A stretch of 64,000 bases of DNA from Zunongwangia pacifica (GCF_023499215.1 NZ_JAKHSK010000007.1:1-64000), one strand, 5' to 3'. Positions 15,718 through 25,430 are shown, numbered from the stretch's first letter. Numbers and translations: made by a program. Notes: generated by a model not told the origin, from the sequence alone.

Positions 15718-17292
15718 TCAAATTGCTTCTTCTAACCGGTAAGAGGATTTAGAAGTATAGGTTTTTCCAAACATATCTGTTGCTTTAACCTCTATATTAT
15801 GTTTTCCGGTGTCTAAATTAGTAGGGATATTTCCACGCCATAAATGGGTGCTGTTTATAGGATTAGAAGAACGTCTTCCCGGCATTAATTCTTCCGTAAG
15901 ATCCCATTCGTTCACCAAAAACTCATAAGAAGGGTCTGTACGTTCAGTATACTGCATAGGTTGCCATTCGCCATCGTCGATTCGGTATAAAACTTCATCA
16001 CCTTTGGTACCCATAAAGAAGTTTACAAAAATCCCGGCCTGTGTTCTTCGGCCTTTCGCTACTACTTTTGGCGCGAAAACCTTCATTTGATAATCCTCAT
16101 TTTCACCGGCAACTTTATAATCGATCGTATAAGAATTTCCGTCAAAATGAATAAACGCATAGCCTTTAGGGGTACCATCTCTCATTACTGAAATTGGGAT
16201 GCCATCTTCATTAAGTTTACCCGAATACCAGTCACCAGAAGTAGTGCCTACGTTATATTCGTGATGTGGTTTATCTCGATTAAAACCTTCTTCTTTTCCG
16301 AAGAAATCCTGGCGCTGTATATGCGTATGCGCAGAAAGTGATAAGGTATGCGGAAATTCACTTAGTATTGAAAATAAACGCTCACGATCTTCATCTCTAA
16401 AAGTGTTATTGTCTTCTGGCTCGAACAACGGAATGTGCCAGGCTAAAACCACCAGATGATCTTTAGGAACGTGCTTAAGGTCATTTTCTATAAAATCCAG
16501 CTGATCTTTTCTAAAACCACCAAGATAGCCTTTCATATCGCGAGGATCTGGATATAAAATATCGTCCATCACAATAAAGTGAACTTTCCCGTAATTAAAC
16601 GCATAATTGGCCGGGCCAAAATGAGCCTCGTAAGTTTCATCAGCCAATCGATCTTCAGTCGCATCAAAATTCATATCGTGATTTCCCATAAGATTGTACC
16701 ACGGGATGCCGGCTTTTTTAACGGCTTTGATGTAGGGATTAAAAAGGTCGAGGTCGTTACCTACCAAATCTCCCAGGCTTAAACCAAAAGGAATGTTTTT
16801 AATTCCTTCAACTTCAGCAACAATTCCTTTAGCGAAATATTCAATTTCTTCTATATTGTAAGGTTGCGGATCTCCAAAAATAAGGGCGGTAAACTCGTCT
16901 TTTTCTTCGGAAGGAATTAAACCGAAATCTATGGACTCTGGTAATTTTCCGGTTGGTTGCACTCCGGCAAATTCCGATTTTGGTGAGCCTTTGGGCTTAT
17001 GAATATAATAGAACTGCGGAAGATTATTTTCATCAGTTTTAAGCCCATAACCTGAAGGTTTGATCACAAATATGATGTTATCCTCCCCAACAGGAATTTC
17101 GTATTTTCCGTTGGCATCGCTTACTACCACCTGCTGACTGTTGGATACAGATACATTAGCAATTCCCTTTTCATTGCGGTCTTTTTTGCCGTTTTGATTT
17201 TGATCTTCAAATACATATCCTGTTGCCATTTGCTGGGCAAAACCAGATACACATAGAAGAAAGGTGCCTGCGGCTAAAATTGTTCTTTTCAT
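15718..17292 (-). CDS. Secreted calcineurin-like metallophosphoesterase
   Basis: A 524-residue exported enzyme: signal peptide (to about residue 20), an N-terminal beta domain with an EF-like DQNQNGKKDRNE stretch (residues 30-41, Ca-binding SdrD-B/MetallophosN type), a catalytic domain (about 135-340) and a C-terminal beta domain. Metal-site motifs are GDPQ (140-143), GDLVGND (174-180), GNHD (203-206), AWHIPLF and SAHTH. It should hydrolyse phosphate esters in the periplasm or outside. It starts 27 nt after susD and is the last gene of the SusCD operon, suggesting that the imported ligand is a phosphorylated compound. Confidence 0.88.
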   Translation of the reverse strand: MKRTILAAGTFLLCVSGFAQQMATGYVFEDQNQNGKKDRNEKGIANVSVSNSQQVVVSDANGKYEIPVGEDNIIFVIKPSGYGLKTDENNLPQFYYIHKPKGSPKSEFAGVQPTGKLPESIDFGLIPSEEKDEFTALIFGDPQPYNIEEIEYFAKGIVAEVEGIKNIPFGLSLGDLVGNDLDLFNPYIKAVKKAGIPWYNLMGNHDMNFDATEDRLADETYEAHFGPANYAFNYGKVHFIVMDDILYPDPRDMKGYLGGFRKDQLDFIENDLKHVPKDHLVVLAWHIPLFEPEDNNTFRDEDRERLFSILSEFPHTLSLSAHTHIQRQDFFGKEEGFNRDKPHHEYNVGTTSGDWYSGKLNEDGIPISVMRDGTPKGYAFIHFDGNSYTIDYKVAGENEDYQMKVFAPKVVAKGRRTQAGIFVNFFMGTKGDEVLYRIDDGEWQPMQYTERTDPSYEFLVNEWDLTEELMPGRRSSNPINSTHLWRGNIPTNLDTGKHNIEVKATDMFGKTYTSKSSYRLEEAI

Positions 17293-17319
17293 AGTATAAA
17301 TGTTTTGTTTTAAACTGGT

Positions 17320-18771
17320 TTATTGATCCCACCATACTTTTGTGTTGATATCATCCTTACCGCCAAGCAATTCTACTCCCTGTGCATAGCCATCAGGATT
17401 TTCAATAGCAAGATCGGTAGGGTAGTAGAATCGGGAAGGCATTACCCCGTCATTAAACATCACTGCTGTAGTTGGTAATTCAGGGAATCCTGTTCTTCGA
17501 TATTCAAACCACTGCTGATAATCTGTAAAATAAAGGGCATAGTATTTTTGAAGCATAATGCGCTCTAAAGTTCCGTTATAAGCAGCTTCAGGATTTTCAA
17601 AATAATCACCCGGAATTTCCTCGACTTCCAATTGTTCCATAGCGGCGATCACTCCATTTTGGTAGTGTGTTTCAGCATCATCACTTATAAAACCACGTTG
17701 CGCCAATTCAGCTTTAATAAATTCTACTTCAGCATACGTAAGCAGGAAGATCTGCATAGGATTGGTCACCTGCTCGATATTAAAAGTAGATGCATTGTAA
17801 GTAAACTGAGACTCTGGTCCGTCGTAAGCACTCGGGATGCCTTTGTAACCAATATTTACCGTGTTCTGGTTTTCATCGGTCTCGGTTGCCGTAGTAGCGA
17901 TAATAGGTCTTCTTGGGTCTTCCCAGTTGTTTAGGTTATCGATAAAGAAGGATGCAATTTTTACACTCAGTCTAAAATCCTGTGGTCTTCCCCAGGGACT
18001 TACATTAGGTTCTACGCCGGTAACTTGTAAAATGGCAGATTCCTCGGTGCTTTCAAAAACCGGGTAAGTATCCGGGTTATTCACCATATTGGCTAATTGC
18101 TGAAAAGAATTTGGCCTGCGATTAGAGATTCTTAGTAACAATCGCATGTGTAAAGAATTGGTGAATTTCTGCCAGCGTTTTATATCATTCTGGAACAAAA
18201 TATCCTCAAGATAGACCATATCTCTGGAAGTATCGTAAAGCGCATTTGCAGTTTCAAGATCTGCTAGAATTTGTGTGTAGATCTCTTCCTGAGTATCAAA
18301 TTCAGGGTAAAGAATCCCTTCTTCGGCCATTACTGCCTGGGTCATTGGTACCGGGCCAAAAAGGTCGGTAAGGTTGGCATAGACCATGGCATTTAAAGTA
18401 AGTGCTATTGCCTGATAGTTTACATCTTCCCTGGCAACGGCTGCGGCCTTCATTTCCTGGATGTTTTTTAACCATCGGTAATAATTATTCCAGGAAGAGT
18501 TCCCTATTCCCATGCTCACATCGTAGCGGTGTAAACCGCCTGAAACACTTGGGTAGGGCAGGGAAACCTGCATAAGGTCGAAGGTTATGGCATTGGCACG
18601 ACCGGCATTATGGCTTGCTAAACTATAAATAATAGGGTTTAATAACGTGGCCGGGCTAATTTCTTCAATCCTGTTGGGATCTGAGTTTGTTTCTTCGAAA
18701 TCGCTGGTGCAGGCTGTGAATATGATTACAGCAAGCATAATTAGCAAATTTGATGTTCTCTTGTTCATCAT
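17320..18771 (-). CDS. SusD/RagB-family outer-membrane lipoprotein
   Basis: A 483-residue surface lipoprotein with a lipobox near IIFTAC (Cys21). The SusD-like_2 helical fold is indicated by TPR-like segments and conserved stretches such as LHMRLLLRISNRRP and the C-terminal QWFEYRRTGFP. SusD-like proteins cap the SusC channel and capture the ligand. It begins 10 nt after the SusC stop. Its pairing with a phosphoesterase rather than glycoside hydrolases suggests that the ligand is not a plain polysaccharide. Confidence 0.92.
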   Translation of the reverse strand: MMNKRTSNLLIMLAVIIFTACTSDFEETNSDPNRIEEISPATLLNPIIYSLASHNAGRANAITFDLMQVSLPYPSVSGGLHRYDVSMGIGNSSWNNYYRWLKNIQEMKAAAVAREDVNYQAIALTLNAMVYANLTDLFGPVPMTQAVMAEEGILYPEFDTQEEIYTQILADLETANALYDTSRDMVYLEDILFQNDIKRWQKFTNSLHMRLLLRISNRRPNSFQQLANMVNNPDTYPVFESTEESAILQVTGVEPNVSPWGRPQDFRLSVKIASFFIDNLNNWEDPRRPIIATTATETDENQNTVNIGYKGIPSAYDGPESQFTYNASTFNIEQVTNPMQIFLLTYAEVEFIKAELAQRGFISDDAETHYQNGVIAAMEQLEVEEIPGDYFENPEAAYNGTLERIMLQKYYALYFTDYQQWFEYRRTGFPELPTTAVMFNDGVMPSRFYYPTDLAIENPDGYAQGVELLGGKDDINTKVWWDQ

Positions 18772-18781
18772 TTTATTATGA

Positions 18782-21700
18782 TTATAAGCTTAGTTTTAGG
18801 TTTACTCCGTAAGTTGCTGGCGAAGGCATTTGTCCTATTTCCACACCGGGCATAACTCGGTCTCCATTTAGAGCAGCCGTTTCGGGATCGTAAATTGGGA
18901 AGTCGGTTATCATGGCAACATTTCTTCCGAAAGCAGAAATGGACATGGTTTGGATTCCGGTGTTATTTAACCATTTTGCCGGGAATCGATATTGCAGATT
19001 TATTTCCCGTAATTTTAGATAGGAAGCTTCAAAAGAATTCGATTCTACATTAGCTCTACGATAGTATCGGTTATACCATTCCTGCACGGCAACTTCAGTA
19101 GTATTTGGGGAATAAGAACCATCTGCATTCAGTACTACTCCATCACCAACCATACTCATATTCTCTCTACCTTTGTAAGTAAACTTAAGCTTTCCCTGTT
19201 GAGTAAGTTTGTGATGTGTTTGGGAATAAATGATCCCGCCATACTGGCCATCTAAAGTGAAACTAAAATCAAAATTCCCCAAGGTTATTTTGTTGTATAA
19301 ACCAGCTCTCCAATCGGGCATGGCATCACCAACATACTGAATATCCCCAGACTCTGGATATGCGGGTAGGCCTTTATTGTCGTATACAATTTGACCATCT
19401 GGAGAGCGCACAAACTTATACCCATAAATTGCAGTAGGAGAACCACCAACCTTGGCAATTAAAGAAGCTTGGCCTCCTTCATCGATTATATATTGATTTT
19501 CGATATTATCTGGAAGATTAAAAACTTCACCTTTGTTTTTAGACCAGGTAAGGGTAGAAGACCATTTTAGGTTATCGTTGTTTATGATTTTTCCTGTTAA
19601 GGTAAGTTCGATACCTCGGTTTCTTACTTTTCCTGCATTTAAAATGGCCGAGCTATATCCTGTATCCCAGTTTAGCGGTACGGCTATAATTTGGTTTTCA
19701 GTAGAGATCTGGTAAACCGTGGCGTCAATATTAATACGATTGTTTAATAATCTAGCTTCAAAACCAGTTTCGTAGCTTGTAGAAATTTCAGGTTTAAAAT
19801 CACGGTTGTAAAGGGTTGTTGGTACTGTGGCCGAACTTGGAAAACTATTTTGGCTATAATATTTTCTGGTTTGGTATGGACTGGTATCATTACCTACCTG
19901 CGCATACGAGAATCGATATTTTAAGTATTCGATTCCTTTTCCTGAAAAGTTAAAAATGTCAGATAAAATAAAGCTGGTATTTGCTGAAGGATAAAAGAAT
20001 GACCAGTTTTCTTTGGGTAAGGTGCTGGACCAATCGTTTCTTCCTGTAATGTCAAGGAAAATCTGATCTTTGTATGACCATGTCATTAATCCATATACAC
20101 TATTTACTTCTTTATCTTGATCTGAAGTATATAGCGATGGTGCATTTTTACCATTAGAAAGTTTATAAACATCTGGTACCACTAAACCTGTCACCGAGGC
20201 GTTATTTAATCTTCTTTTTTCAGTTCTGTTGTTTCCACCAATATTGGCCGACAGGCTAAAGTCTTTAAATTTATTCCCATAGCTTAGCAGAAAATCATTA
20301 TTGATTTCCTGTTTAAAAACATCCTGAGTTTGATAATATCCCTGGGCATATCTGTTAATGCTATACGGTCTTTTTTGTTCTCTTTCCTGATTATAGGTAT
20401 TTATCGCTGTTCTAAGCATTAAATTAAAATGTGGGGCAAGCTTTATATTGGCATTTAAATTTCCAACAATTTGATGGCTGCTAAGCGTATTTAGAGATTT
20501 GTAAGCAATTAAATAAGGATTGTCGATATAGGAACTAAATGGTTGGATCTGCTGGATATTTTCTTGTCCTTCCTGCCATATTGGGCGATACCAGTTTAGG
20601 TCTACATTGGGATTCTGGAAAATCATAAAATAAGCGATAGAACCATTGTTATAGCCTGTGCTGGGTAAATTGTCACTCCATTGGTTGTTGTAGTTCACAA
20701 CGGCACCCAAACTAATTTTTTCTGAAATATTATATTTAGAATTTAGGGAAGCGGTTATCCTCTCATAGCCGGTATTGGGCATAATCCACTCATTTTTTGT
20801 GTGAGCTACAGAAGCTCTCATCGAGCCATTTTCACCACCCCCCTGGATAGAAATATTATTTTGAGTGGTCACCCCGGTTCGCCAAAATGCTTTCCGGTTA
20901 TCTTTATAGGGACGCCAGGTTTGTCTTTCTAAAGATTGCCCCTGTACCAAAGGGTCGTATTGGAAGAATTGCTGCCCGTTAAATTCGGGTCCCCAGGCAC
21001 TACTGGTGCCCTTTGTGCTACCTCCGTCTTCAGAACTTCCGTAGGAGTAATAAAGTTCTCCATCTTCGTTGGTGTAATTATTTCCCTGGCCATAGCGATA
21101 TTGATAATCTGGCCATCTTTGAATACGATCAAAGGAAGTAATTGAATTAATGGTAATCCCTAATCCTTTACTTTTCTTACCAGATTTGGTGGTAATCATT
21201 AACACCCCATTAGCGGCACGACTCCCGTATAATGCGGCGGCACCCGGACCTTTTAAAACAGAGACATTTTCGATATCGTCAAAATTAAGGTTAGAAATCC
21301 CGTTACCATAATCTATAGGAGAATCTTCACCCATATAAGCACTGCCCGATCCCGAGGTGGTCATTTCAGTATTTATAGGAACACCATCTACCACGATAAG
21401 TGCGTAATTCCCGTTTAGATTGAAAGAACTATTTCCTCTTAAGGTAATTTGCTGCGAGTTAATAGGGCCAGATCCTGCAGAACTAATATTCATCCCCGCC
21501 ACTTTTCCTTTTAATCCAGAGCTCCAATTTGTGGGAGCTGTTTGGGATAAACTTTCAGCATCTACAGTAGCTTGAGAGAAGCCTAATTGTTTTTCTTCTC
21601 GCTTTATTCCTAAAGCGGTGACTACCACCTCATTTAAAGCGTTGGCATTTTCCTGAAGTACAATTTCCAGTTGTTGCCCCATGGTTGCTACGATTTCCTG

Positions 21701-22222
21701 AGTTTTAAATCCCATAAAGGAAACCTCTAATATCGCCGGATTACTAGAGATGCTGATGCTAAAATTCCCGTCAAAATCGGTGGTCACTCCATTAGAAGTT
21801 CCTTTTTCGATCACCGTTGCGCCCGGCAATGGAAGTTTTTTATCATCTAACACTTTTCCATTTATTTTTTGCTGAGGGACCGCTTTTAGGACACTGATGG
21901 TTTTATTGATTTGCTGAAATTTTAATCCAGTGCGGGTACTAATCAATTTCAGGATGGTAGAAAGTCGTTGTTTTTTTCCGTTGAAATTGAATTTTTCCTG
22001 TGATTTTGTTACAGATTCATCGAAAACAAAGGTGAATTCGGTTTTAGATTCAATTTCAGAAAAGACATCGGCTAAATTCGCATTCCTGATGGATAGTGTA
22101 ATTAATATTTCGTTTAAATTTTGATTTTTGGCAGAAGCGACAGCGCTTCCCGTAAGTAGCAGAAAACTTAATACCAGATAATAAGCACAAAGTTTTCTGA
22201 AAAATTGTAGTTTCGTATTCAT
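18782..22222 (-). CDS. SusC/RagA-family TonB-linked transporter with STN domain
   Basis: An 1146-residue outer-membrane transporter. After the signal region comes an STN domain (about 38-110, ANLADVFSEIESKTEF), then a carboxypeptidase-regulatory-like domain (about 115-200), the SusC plug with the TonB-like box (EVVVTALGIKREEK near 198-211) and the large barrel. The STN domain is the signalling module that contacts a FecR-type anti-sigma factor, which fits the fecI/fecR genes directly upstream. With the SusD partner it imports an unknown ligand under self-induction. Confidence 0.94.
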   Translation of the reverse strand: MNTKLQFFRKLCAYYLVLSFLLLTGSAVASAKNQNLNEILITLSIRNANLADVFSEIESKTEFTFVFDESVTKSQEKFNFNGKKQRLSTILKLISTRTGLKFQQINKTISVLKAVPQQKINGKVLDDKKLPLPGATVIEKGTSNGVTTDFDGNFSISISSNPAILEVSFMGFKTQEIVATMGQQLEIVLQENANALNEVVVTALGIKREEKQLGFSQATVDAESLSQTAPTNWSSGLKGKVAGMNISSAGSGPINSQQITLRGNSSFNLNGNYALIVVDGVPINTEMTTSGSGSAYMGEDSPIDYGNGISNLNFDDIENVSVLKGPGAAALYGSRAANGVLMITTKSGKKSKGLGITINSITSFDRIQRWPDYQYRYGQGNNYTNEDGELYYSYGSSEDGGSTKGTSSAWGPEFNGQQFFQYDPLVQGQSLERQTWRPYKDNRKAFWRTGVTTQNNISIQGGGENGSMRASVAHTKNEWIMPNTGYERITASLNSKYNISEKISLGAVVNYNNQWSDNLPSTGYNNGSIAYFMIFQNPNVDLNWYRPIWQEGQENIQQIQPFSSYIDNPYLIAYKSLNTLSSHQIVGNLNANIKLAPHFNLMLRTAINTYNQEREQKRPYSINRYAQGYYQTQDVFKQEINNDFLLSYGNKFKDFSLSANIGGNNRTEKRRLNNASVTGLVVPDVYKLSNGKNAPSLYTSDQDKEVNSVYGLMTWSYKDQIFLDITGRNDWSSTLPKENWSFFYPSANTSFILSDIFNFSGKGIEYLKYRFSYAQVGNDTSPYQTRKYYSQNSFPSSATVPTTLYNRDFKPEISTSYETGFEARLLNNRINIDATVYQISTENQIIAVPLNWDTGYSSAILNAGKVRNRGIELTLTGKIINNDNLKWSSTLTWSKNKGEVFNLPDNIENQYIIDEGGQASLIAKVGGSPTAIYGYKFVRSPDGQIVYDNKGLPAYPESGDIQYVGDAMPDWRAGLYNKITLGNFDFSFTLDGQYGGIIYSQTHHKLTQQGKLKFTYKGRENMSMVGDGVVLNADGSYSPNTTEVAVQEWYNRYYRRANVESNSFEASYLKLREINLQYRFPAKWLNNTGIQTMSISAFGRNVAMITDFPIYDPETAALNGDRVMPGVEIGQMPSPATYGVNLKLSL

Positions 22223-22306
22223 TACAATTGGCTATAGATTATTTATTTGTAGTCGGTAAATTTTAGACCCACCGCTGTGGCAGCAGTAGTGGGTTTTATT
22301 TTTAGT

Positions 22307-23242
22307 TTAGTTTGTGGGATTTGCTCTTATAATTATTTGTTTTTTGTTGGTAGAATCGATTTTAAGGTTCTTAATAAGCGCCAGACTTTTAAGAACATTA
22401 GAGAGTTTTTCGTCATTAAATTTCCCGGTAATTTTTAGCTGTTTTAAGCTATCGTTGGCAAATTGGATATCTACATCATACCAGTTTTCGATAATTTTAG
22501 CGGTATTTTCTAAACTTGTATCTTTTAGGATAATCATCTTTCTTATCCATGCATTAAAATCTTCGCTGTCACCTTTGCTGATTTTAGGTTTGTGGTTTTC
22601 TTTAAAAGTAGCCTGCTGATTTTTGGTAAGAATCACTTTGTTCTCCGGGTTTTGTAAAGGAGTAACTTCTACTTTTCCGGTATTTACACTTACCATGGCC
22701 AGTTGATCTTTATAGCTTTTTACATTAAAAGACGTACCCAGAACCCGTGTTTTCAAATCTTTGCTTTTTACGGTAAAAGGATGGGATTCGTCTCTGGCAA
22801 CTTCAAAAAACGCTTCACCCTGTAGCTTGACGGTGCGTTTTTCAGTGAAATTATTTTTATAGGTAATGCTACTGTTCCCGTTTAGAAAAATTACTGAACC
22901 ATCGTCCATTTTTATCTCCTTCTTTTCTCCTTTTTCAGCAATAACGGTCGTGTAATTGTTGCTGAACATCCCGGTAAAAAAAGCGAGCATCAATAGAGCG
23001 CTGAATCCGGCAGCAATCGCAAGATATTTTTTTATGGCAGTTCTTTTTCCTCGATTTACAGAGAGGTTTTTCTGAATATTATAAAATAGCTTTTCTCCTT
23101 TTTCAGAAGAAATTGGCACCAATATATTTTTATTTGCTTCCTGCATTTTTGAAAAAAAAATATCCATAGCCAGACGTTCCTGACTATTCACTTTTTTTTG
23201 AGTGTATTTTTCTGCTAACTTTTTAAATTCTTCTACTTTCAA
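22307..23242 (-). CDS. FecR-family anti-sigma factor
   Basis: A 311-residue inner-membrane protein: cytoplasmic N-terminal domain (1-80), one membrane span (about 88-105, LAIAAGFSALLMLAFFTG), then the periplasmic FecR domain (about 120-210, starting KKEIKMDDGSVIFLNG) and a C-terminal STN-like domain (about 240-308). It holds the ECF sigma factor inactive until the SusC STN domain signals substrate binding. It lies between fecI and susC on the same strand, the usual order. Confidence 0.93.
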   Translation of the reverse strand: MKVEEFKKLAEKYTQKKVNSQERLAMDIFFSKMQEANKNILVPISSEKGEKLFYNIQKNLSVNRGKRTAIKKYLAIAAGFSALLMLAFFTGMFSNNYTTVIAEKGEKKEIKMDDGSVIFLNGNSSITYKNNFTEKRTVKLQGEAFFEVARDESHPFTVKSKDLKTRVLGTSFNVKSYKDQLAMVSVNTGKVEVTPLQNPENKVILTKNQQATFKENHKPKISKGDSEDFNAWIRKMIILKDTSLENTAKIIENWYDVDIQFANDSLKQLKITGKFNDEKLSNVLKSLALIKNLKIDSTNKKQIIIRANPTN

Positions 23243-23409
23243 GACTTAATTTTTACGCAATAATTGAGGTTAATAAATTTTATTCTTGCAATTTTTAGGG
23301 CAAAAACGGTCGTTTTAGCAAGCGTTTCTAAGAGGAAGTCACAAAAAGCAAGGAGTACACGTAAAGAAAAAGGTAGTCTTAAACTTTTGTTAACAATAAA
23401 AGCATTAGG

Positions 23410-23994
23410 CTAACCTTTAATAAACATTGTGGTAATAATGATGGAAATTTGGTAAGGATCGATATTATTTTTTAGAAACTTTAAGGCGTTGCTTATATGG
23501 GTTTCCACCGTTCTTGTAGAAAGATTTAATTTTTCAGCAATTTCAGCATTAGAAAGTTGTTCGTATCTGCTTAATTTAAAGACTTCCCTACATTTTGGAG
23601 GTAGTTTTTCAATCAGGGTCTTTATTTGCTGTTCAAATTCCTGAAATTCGATATTTTTAGAGGCCGTTGTAGGATAGGGGATTTCCAGTAATATCTTTTC
23701 ATGAAGTTCTGTAAATTTTAAATCCCGAATATGATTTGCAATACGGTACTTTACGGCTCTAAATAGATAGCCCTCTAAGTGAATAATTTCGGTATCTGCT
23801 AATTTTTCCCACAGACTTATAAAAACTTCCTGTACGATATCTTCACAAATGAGTTCGTCCTGATAAATCTTATAGGCGTAAGTATAAAGACGTTTCCAAT
23901 ACTTGTCGAAAATCGCCTGAAAAGCATCTGGGTCTTTATCCTTAAACAAGCGATAAAGTTCGGCGTCGGTGAGTTTAGAAATCTTGTTTTCCAT
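23410..23994 (-). CDS. FecI-like ECF sigma-70 factor
   Basis: A 194-residue ECF sigma factor with region 2 (about 20-92, including EDIVQEVFISLWEK) and region 4 (about 125-185, helix-turn-helix LSNAEIAEKLNLSTRTVETHI). It is paired with the FecR-like gene 167 nt downstream and should direct transcription of the SusC/SusD/phosphoesterase operon. The hydrophobic C-terminal end (ISIIITTMFIKG) is common in Bacteroidota members. Confidence 0.93.
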   Translation of the reverse strand: MENKISKLTDAELYRLFKDKDPDAFQAIFDKYWKRLYTYAYKIYQDELICEDIVQEVFISLWEKLADTEIIHLEGYLFRAVKYRIANHIRDLKFTELHEKILLEIPYPTTASKNIEFQEFEQQIKTLIEKLPPKCREVFKLSRYEQLSNAEIAEKLNLSTRTVETHISNALKFLKNNIDPYQISIIITTMFIKG

Positions 23995-24283
23995 TGGTTT
24001 GCAGGGTATAGCAAATGAAAAACATTCCTAGCTTGTAAACCATTGTATTTGCTTTAAGATTAGGTTAATTATTAAAAGTTGGAGAGTTGAAAGTAAAAAG
24101 TTTACAAGGGTGTCGTATTTGGCAAATTACGTTATGCTTTTTTATTTCTTCAGCATGCAAAATAATATCACTTATTCTTAATGCTTGTCTATTCTCTAAT
24201 TTACAATACTTAAGCGGTCTATTTTCTAGCTTTCTTTCAGGTTTTGTATTTAAAAATAAACTAATTTCGCACGTTATATAGCT

Positions 24284-24928
24284 ATGAAAGAGAACGAAGA
24301 ACTTTTTGAGCAGCTGGATTTTACCGTAAATCAGCAGTATGAGCAAATTATAGATGATTTGCTGGAAAAGCAATATAGTATTGTCGACGATTTTTTTGAT
24401 CCTGAAGAAATCGTAAAACTTAGAAACTCGCTACTTCATAAATACGAAGAAGACAAGTTTAAAAAGTCGGCTATAGGTAACCGTACTAACGAACTTATCG
24501 AAAAAGCGATTCGGGGTGATTTCATTTTGTGGATGAACGAAGCCGAAGCTGGCGAAACCGAAAAGATTTTCTTCAACAAAGTCAACAATCTTATCGAATA
24601 TCTTAACAGGACTTGTTTTATGGGGATTTTGCATAAAGAATTCCATTATGCCGTATATCCAAAAGGCACCTTTTACAAACGTCATTTAGATACTTTTCAA
24701 AACGATTCTCGCCGTAAACTTTCTATCGTAAGCTATTTAAACGACGAAAACTGGTTAAATACCAACGGCGGAGAACTAGTAATTTATAAGGAAGATGAAA
24801 GCGAGGAAGTAATTTATCCTTTACCGGGAAGGGTGGTCATTTTCGAAAGTCAGATTTTAGAGCACGAGGTAAAAGAAGTAAAAAACTCTGAGCGTTTAAG
24901 TATTACCGGTTGGTTGAAAACCAGGTAA
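24284..24928 (+). CDS. 2OG-Fe(II) oxygenase (prolyl 4-hydroxylase type)
   Basis: A 214-residue soluble dioxygenase of the P4H-like superfamily. The iron ligands are HxD in KRHLDTF (about residues 144-148) and the distal His in LEHEV (about 198), and the 2-oxoglutarate Arg is in ERLSITGW near the C-terminus. The N-terminal 50 residues are acidic helices. It would hydroxylate a protein or small-molecule target; the substrate is unknown. The gene stands alone. Confidence 0.87.
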   Translation: MKENEELFEQLDFTVNQQYEQIIDDLLEKQYSIVDDFFDPEEIVKLRNSLLHKYEEDKFKKSAIGNRTNELIEKAIRGDFILWMNEAEAGETEKIFFNKVNNLIEYLNRTCFMGILHKEFHYAVYPKGTFYKRHLDTFQNDSRRKLSIVSYLNDENWLNTNGGELVIYKEDESEEVIYPLPGRVVIFESQILEHEVKEVKNSERLSITGWLKTR

Positions 24929-24943
24929 ATAGCTTATGATTTG

Positions 24944-25025
24944 GGCGTTGCCTTCGGCCGGGCTTTTCATTACCATCTTTTGCTCGTTCCTCACAAAAGG
25001 ATGTCCATTGCAATCCCTAACGCAG
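24944..25025. repeat. Structured intergenic element
   Basis: The stretch after the oxygenase stop begins GGGCGTTGCCTTCGGCCGGGC and ends CCCTAACGC. Outer GCGTT/AACGC, inner GCC/GGC, TTTTG/CAAAA and AGGAT/ATCCCT pairs are visible, so it can fold as several nested or adjacent hairpins. Similar sequence recurs in intergenic regions of many Flavobacteriaceae as far as I recall, but only one copy is in this window, so the repeat status is inferred. Confidence 0.4.
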
Positions 25026-25043
25026 AAAAGTTAGTTGGGAGAA

Positions 25044-25172
25044 CTATTTTCTAAACTTTTTATAAAAAACCAGGATGACAAGGACTATAGCTAAAATCAT
25101 CCAAAATCCATAGCCACTAAGAAAACTTAAGATTTCAAAAGTTTCTTCATTTTCAGGTAAGGTACTTTGCAT
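25044..25172 (-). CDS. Tiny single-span membrane protein, 42 aa
   Basis: The protein has an acidic N-terminus (PENEETFE), one hydrophobic span (about 19-35, YGFWMILAIVLVILVFY) and a basic end (KKFRK). By the positive-inside rule the N-terminus faces out. Its ATG overlaps the stop of the preceding tiny gene (TAATG), so the two are translationally coupled. It is one of four such proteins within 1.1 kb. Family and function are unknown. Confidence 0.6.
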   Translation of the reverse strand: MQSTLPENEETFEILSFLSGYGFWMILAIVLVILVFYKKFRK

Positions 25173-25345
25173 TATTTTCTTTGTTTTTTACGGCGGTAAT
25201 GGTCAAAAATTACAAAGGCAGTGATCGCTACAAAAATGAGTAGGAACCAAAAGTTGTCACTTAAAAAATCAGAGAGCTCAAAACCATATTGCTGTGATTC
25301 GGTCGCAGGTTGATCTTTGGGTAATTCAGGTTGTTGAAAAAGCAT
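25172..25345 (-). CDS. Tiny single-span membrane protein, 57 aa
   Basis: A polar, acidic N-terminal half (PELPKDQPATESQQ), one membrane span (about 31-47, FWFLLIFVAITAFVIF) and a strongly basic tail (DHYRRKKQRK). An in-frame ATG at 25381 is rejected because a promoter box (25361-25368) lies between it and the chosen ATG 25345. It is coupled by a 1-nt overlap to the 42-residue gene downstream. It resembles its neighbours in layout more than in sequence. Confidence 0.6.
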   Translation of the reverse strand: MLFQQPELPKDQPATESQQYGFELSDFLSDNFWFLLIFVAITAFVIFDHYRRKKQRK

Positions 25346-25360
25346 GCTCTTTAATTTATC

Positions 25361-25368
25361 CAAAATTA
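25361..25368 (-). promoter_or_regulatory. Promoter -7 box for the 57/42-aa gene pair
   Basis: The minus strand reads TAATTTTG, matching TAnnTTTG, with TTTG at 25392-25395 23 nt upstream. It lies 15 nt before ATG 25345 and supports expression of the tiny genes on their own. Confidence 0.5.
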
Positions 25369-25430
25369 GCAAATACCGCAATGAATACAGCCAAAGAAAT
25401 CGTAAAGTTAGCTTTCGTTTTTATTCAATC

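Noticed and set aside
22268-22294. A hairpin (CCCACCGCTG/CAGTAGTGGG) between fecR and susC, considered as a terminator
   Set aside because: The stem has mismatches and no T-run follows on the coding strand, so termination there is not convincing; it may be an attenuator.
24001-24283. Possible regulatory RNA in the gap between the sigma factor and the oxygenase
   Set aside because: No stable structure or recognised motif was visible, only AT-rich sequence and a weak promoter-like TAATTTCG.
24065-24373. A 102-codon frame upstream of the oxygenase
   Set aside because: It overlaps the oxygenase start and promoter region, has no domain, and its residues are typical of AT-rich non-coding DNA.
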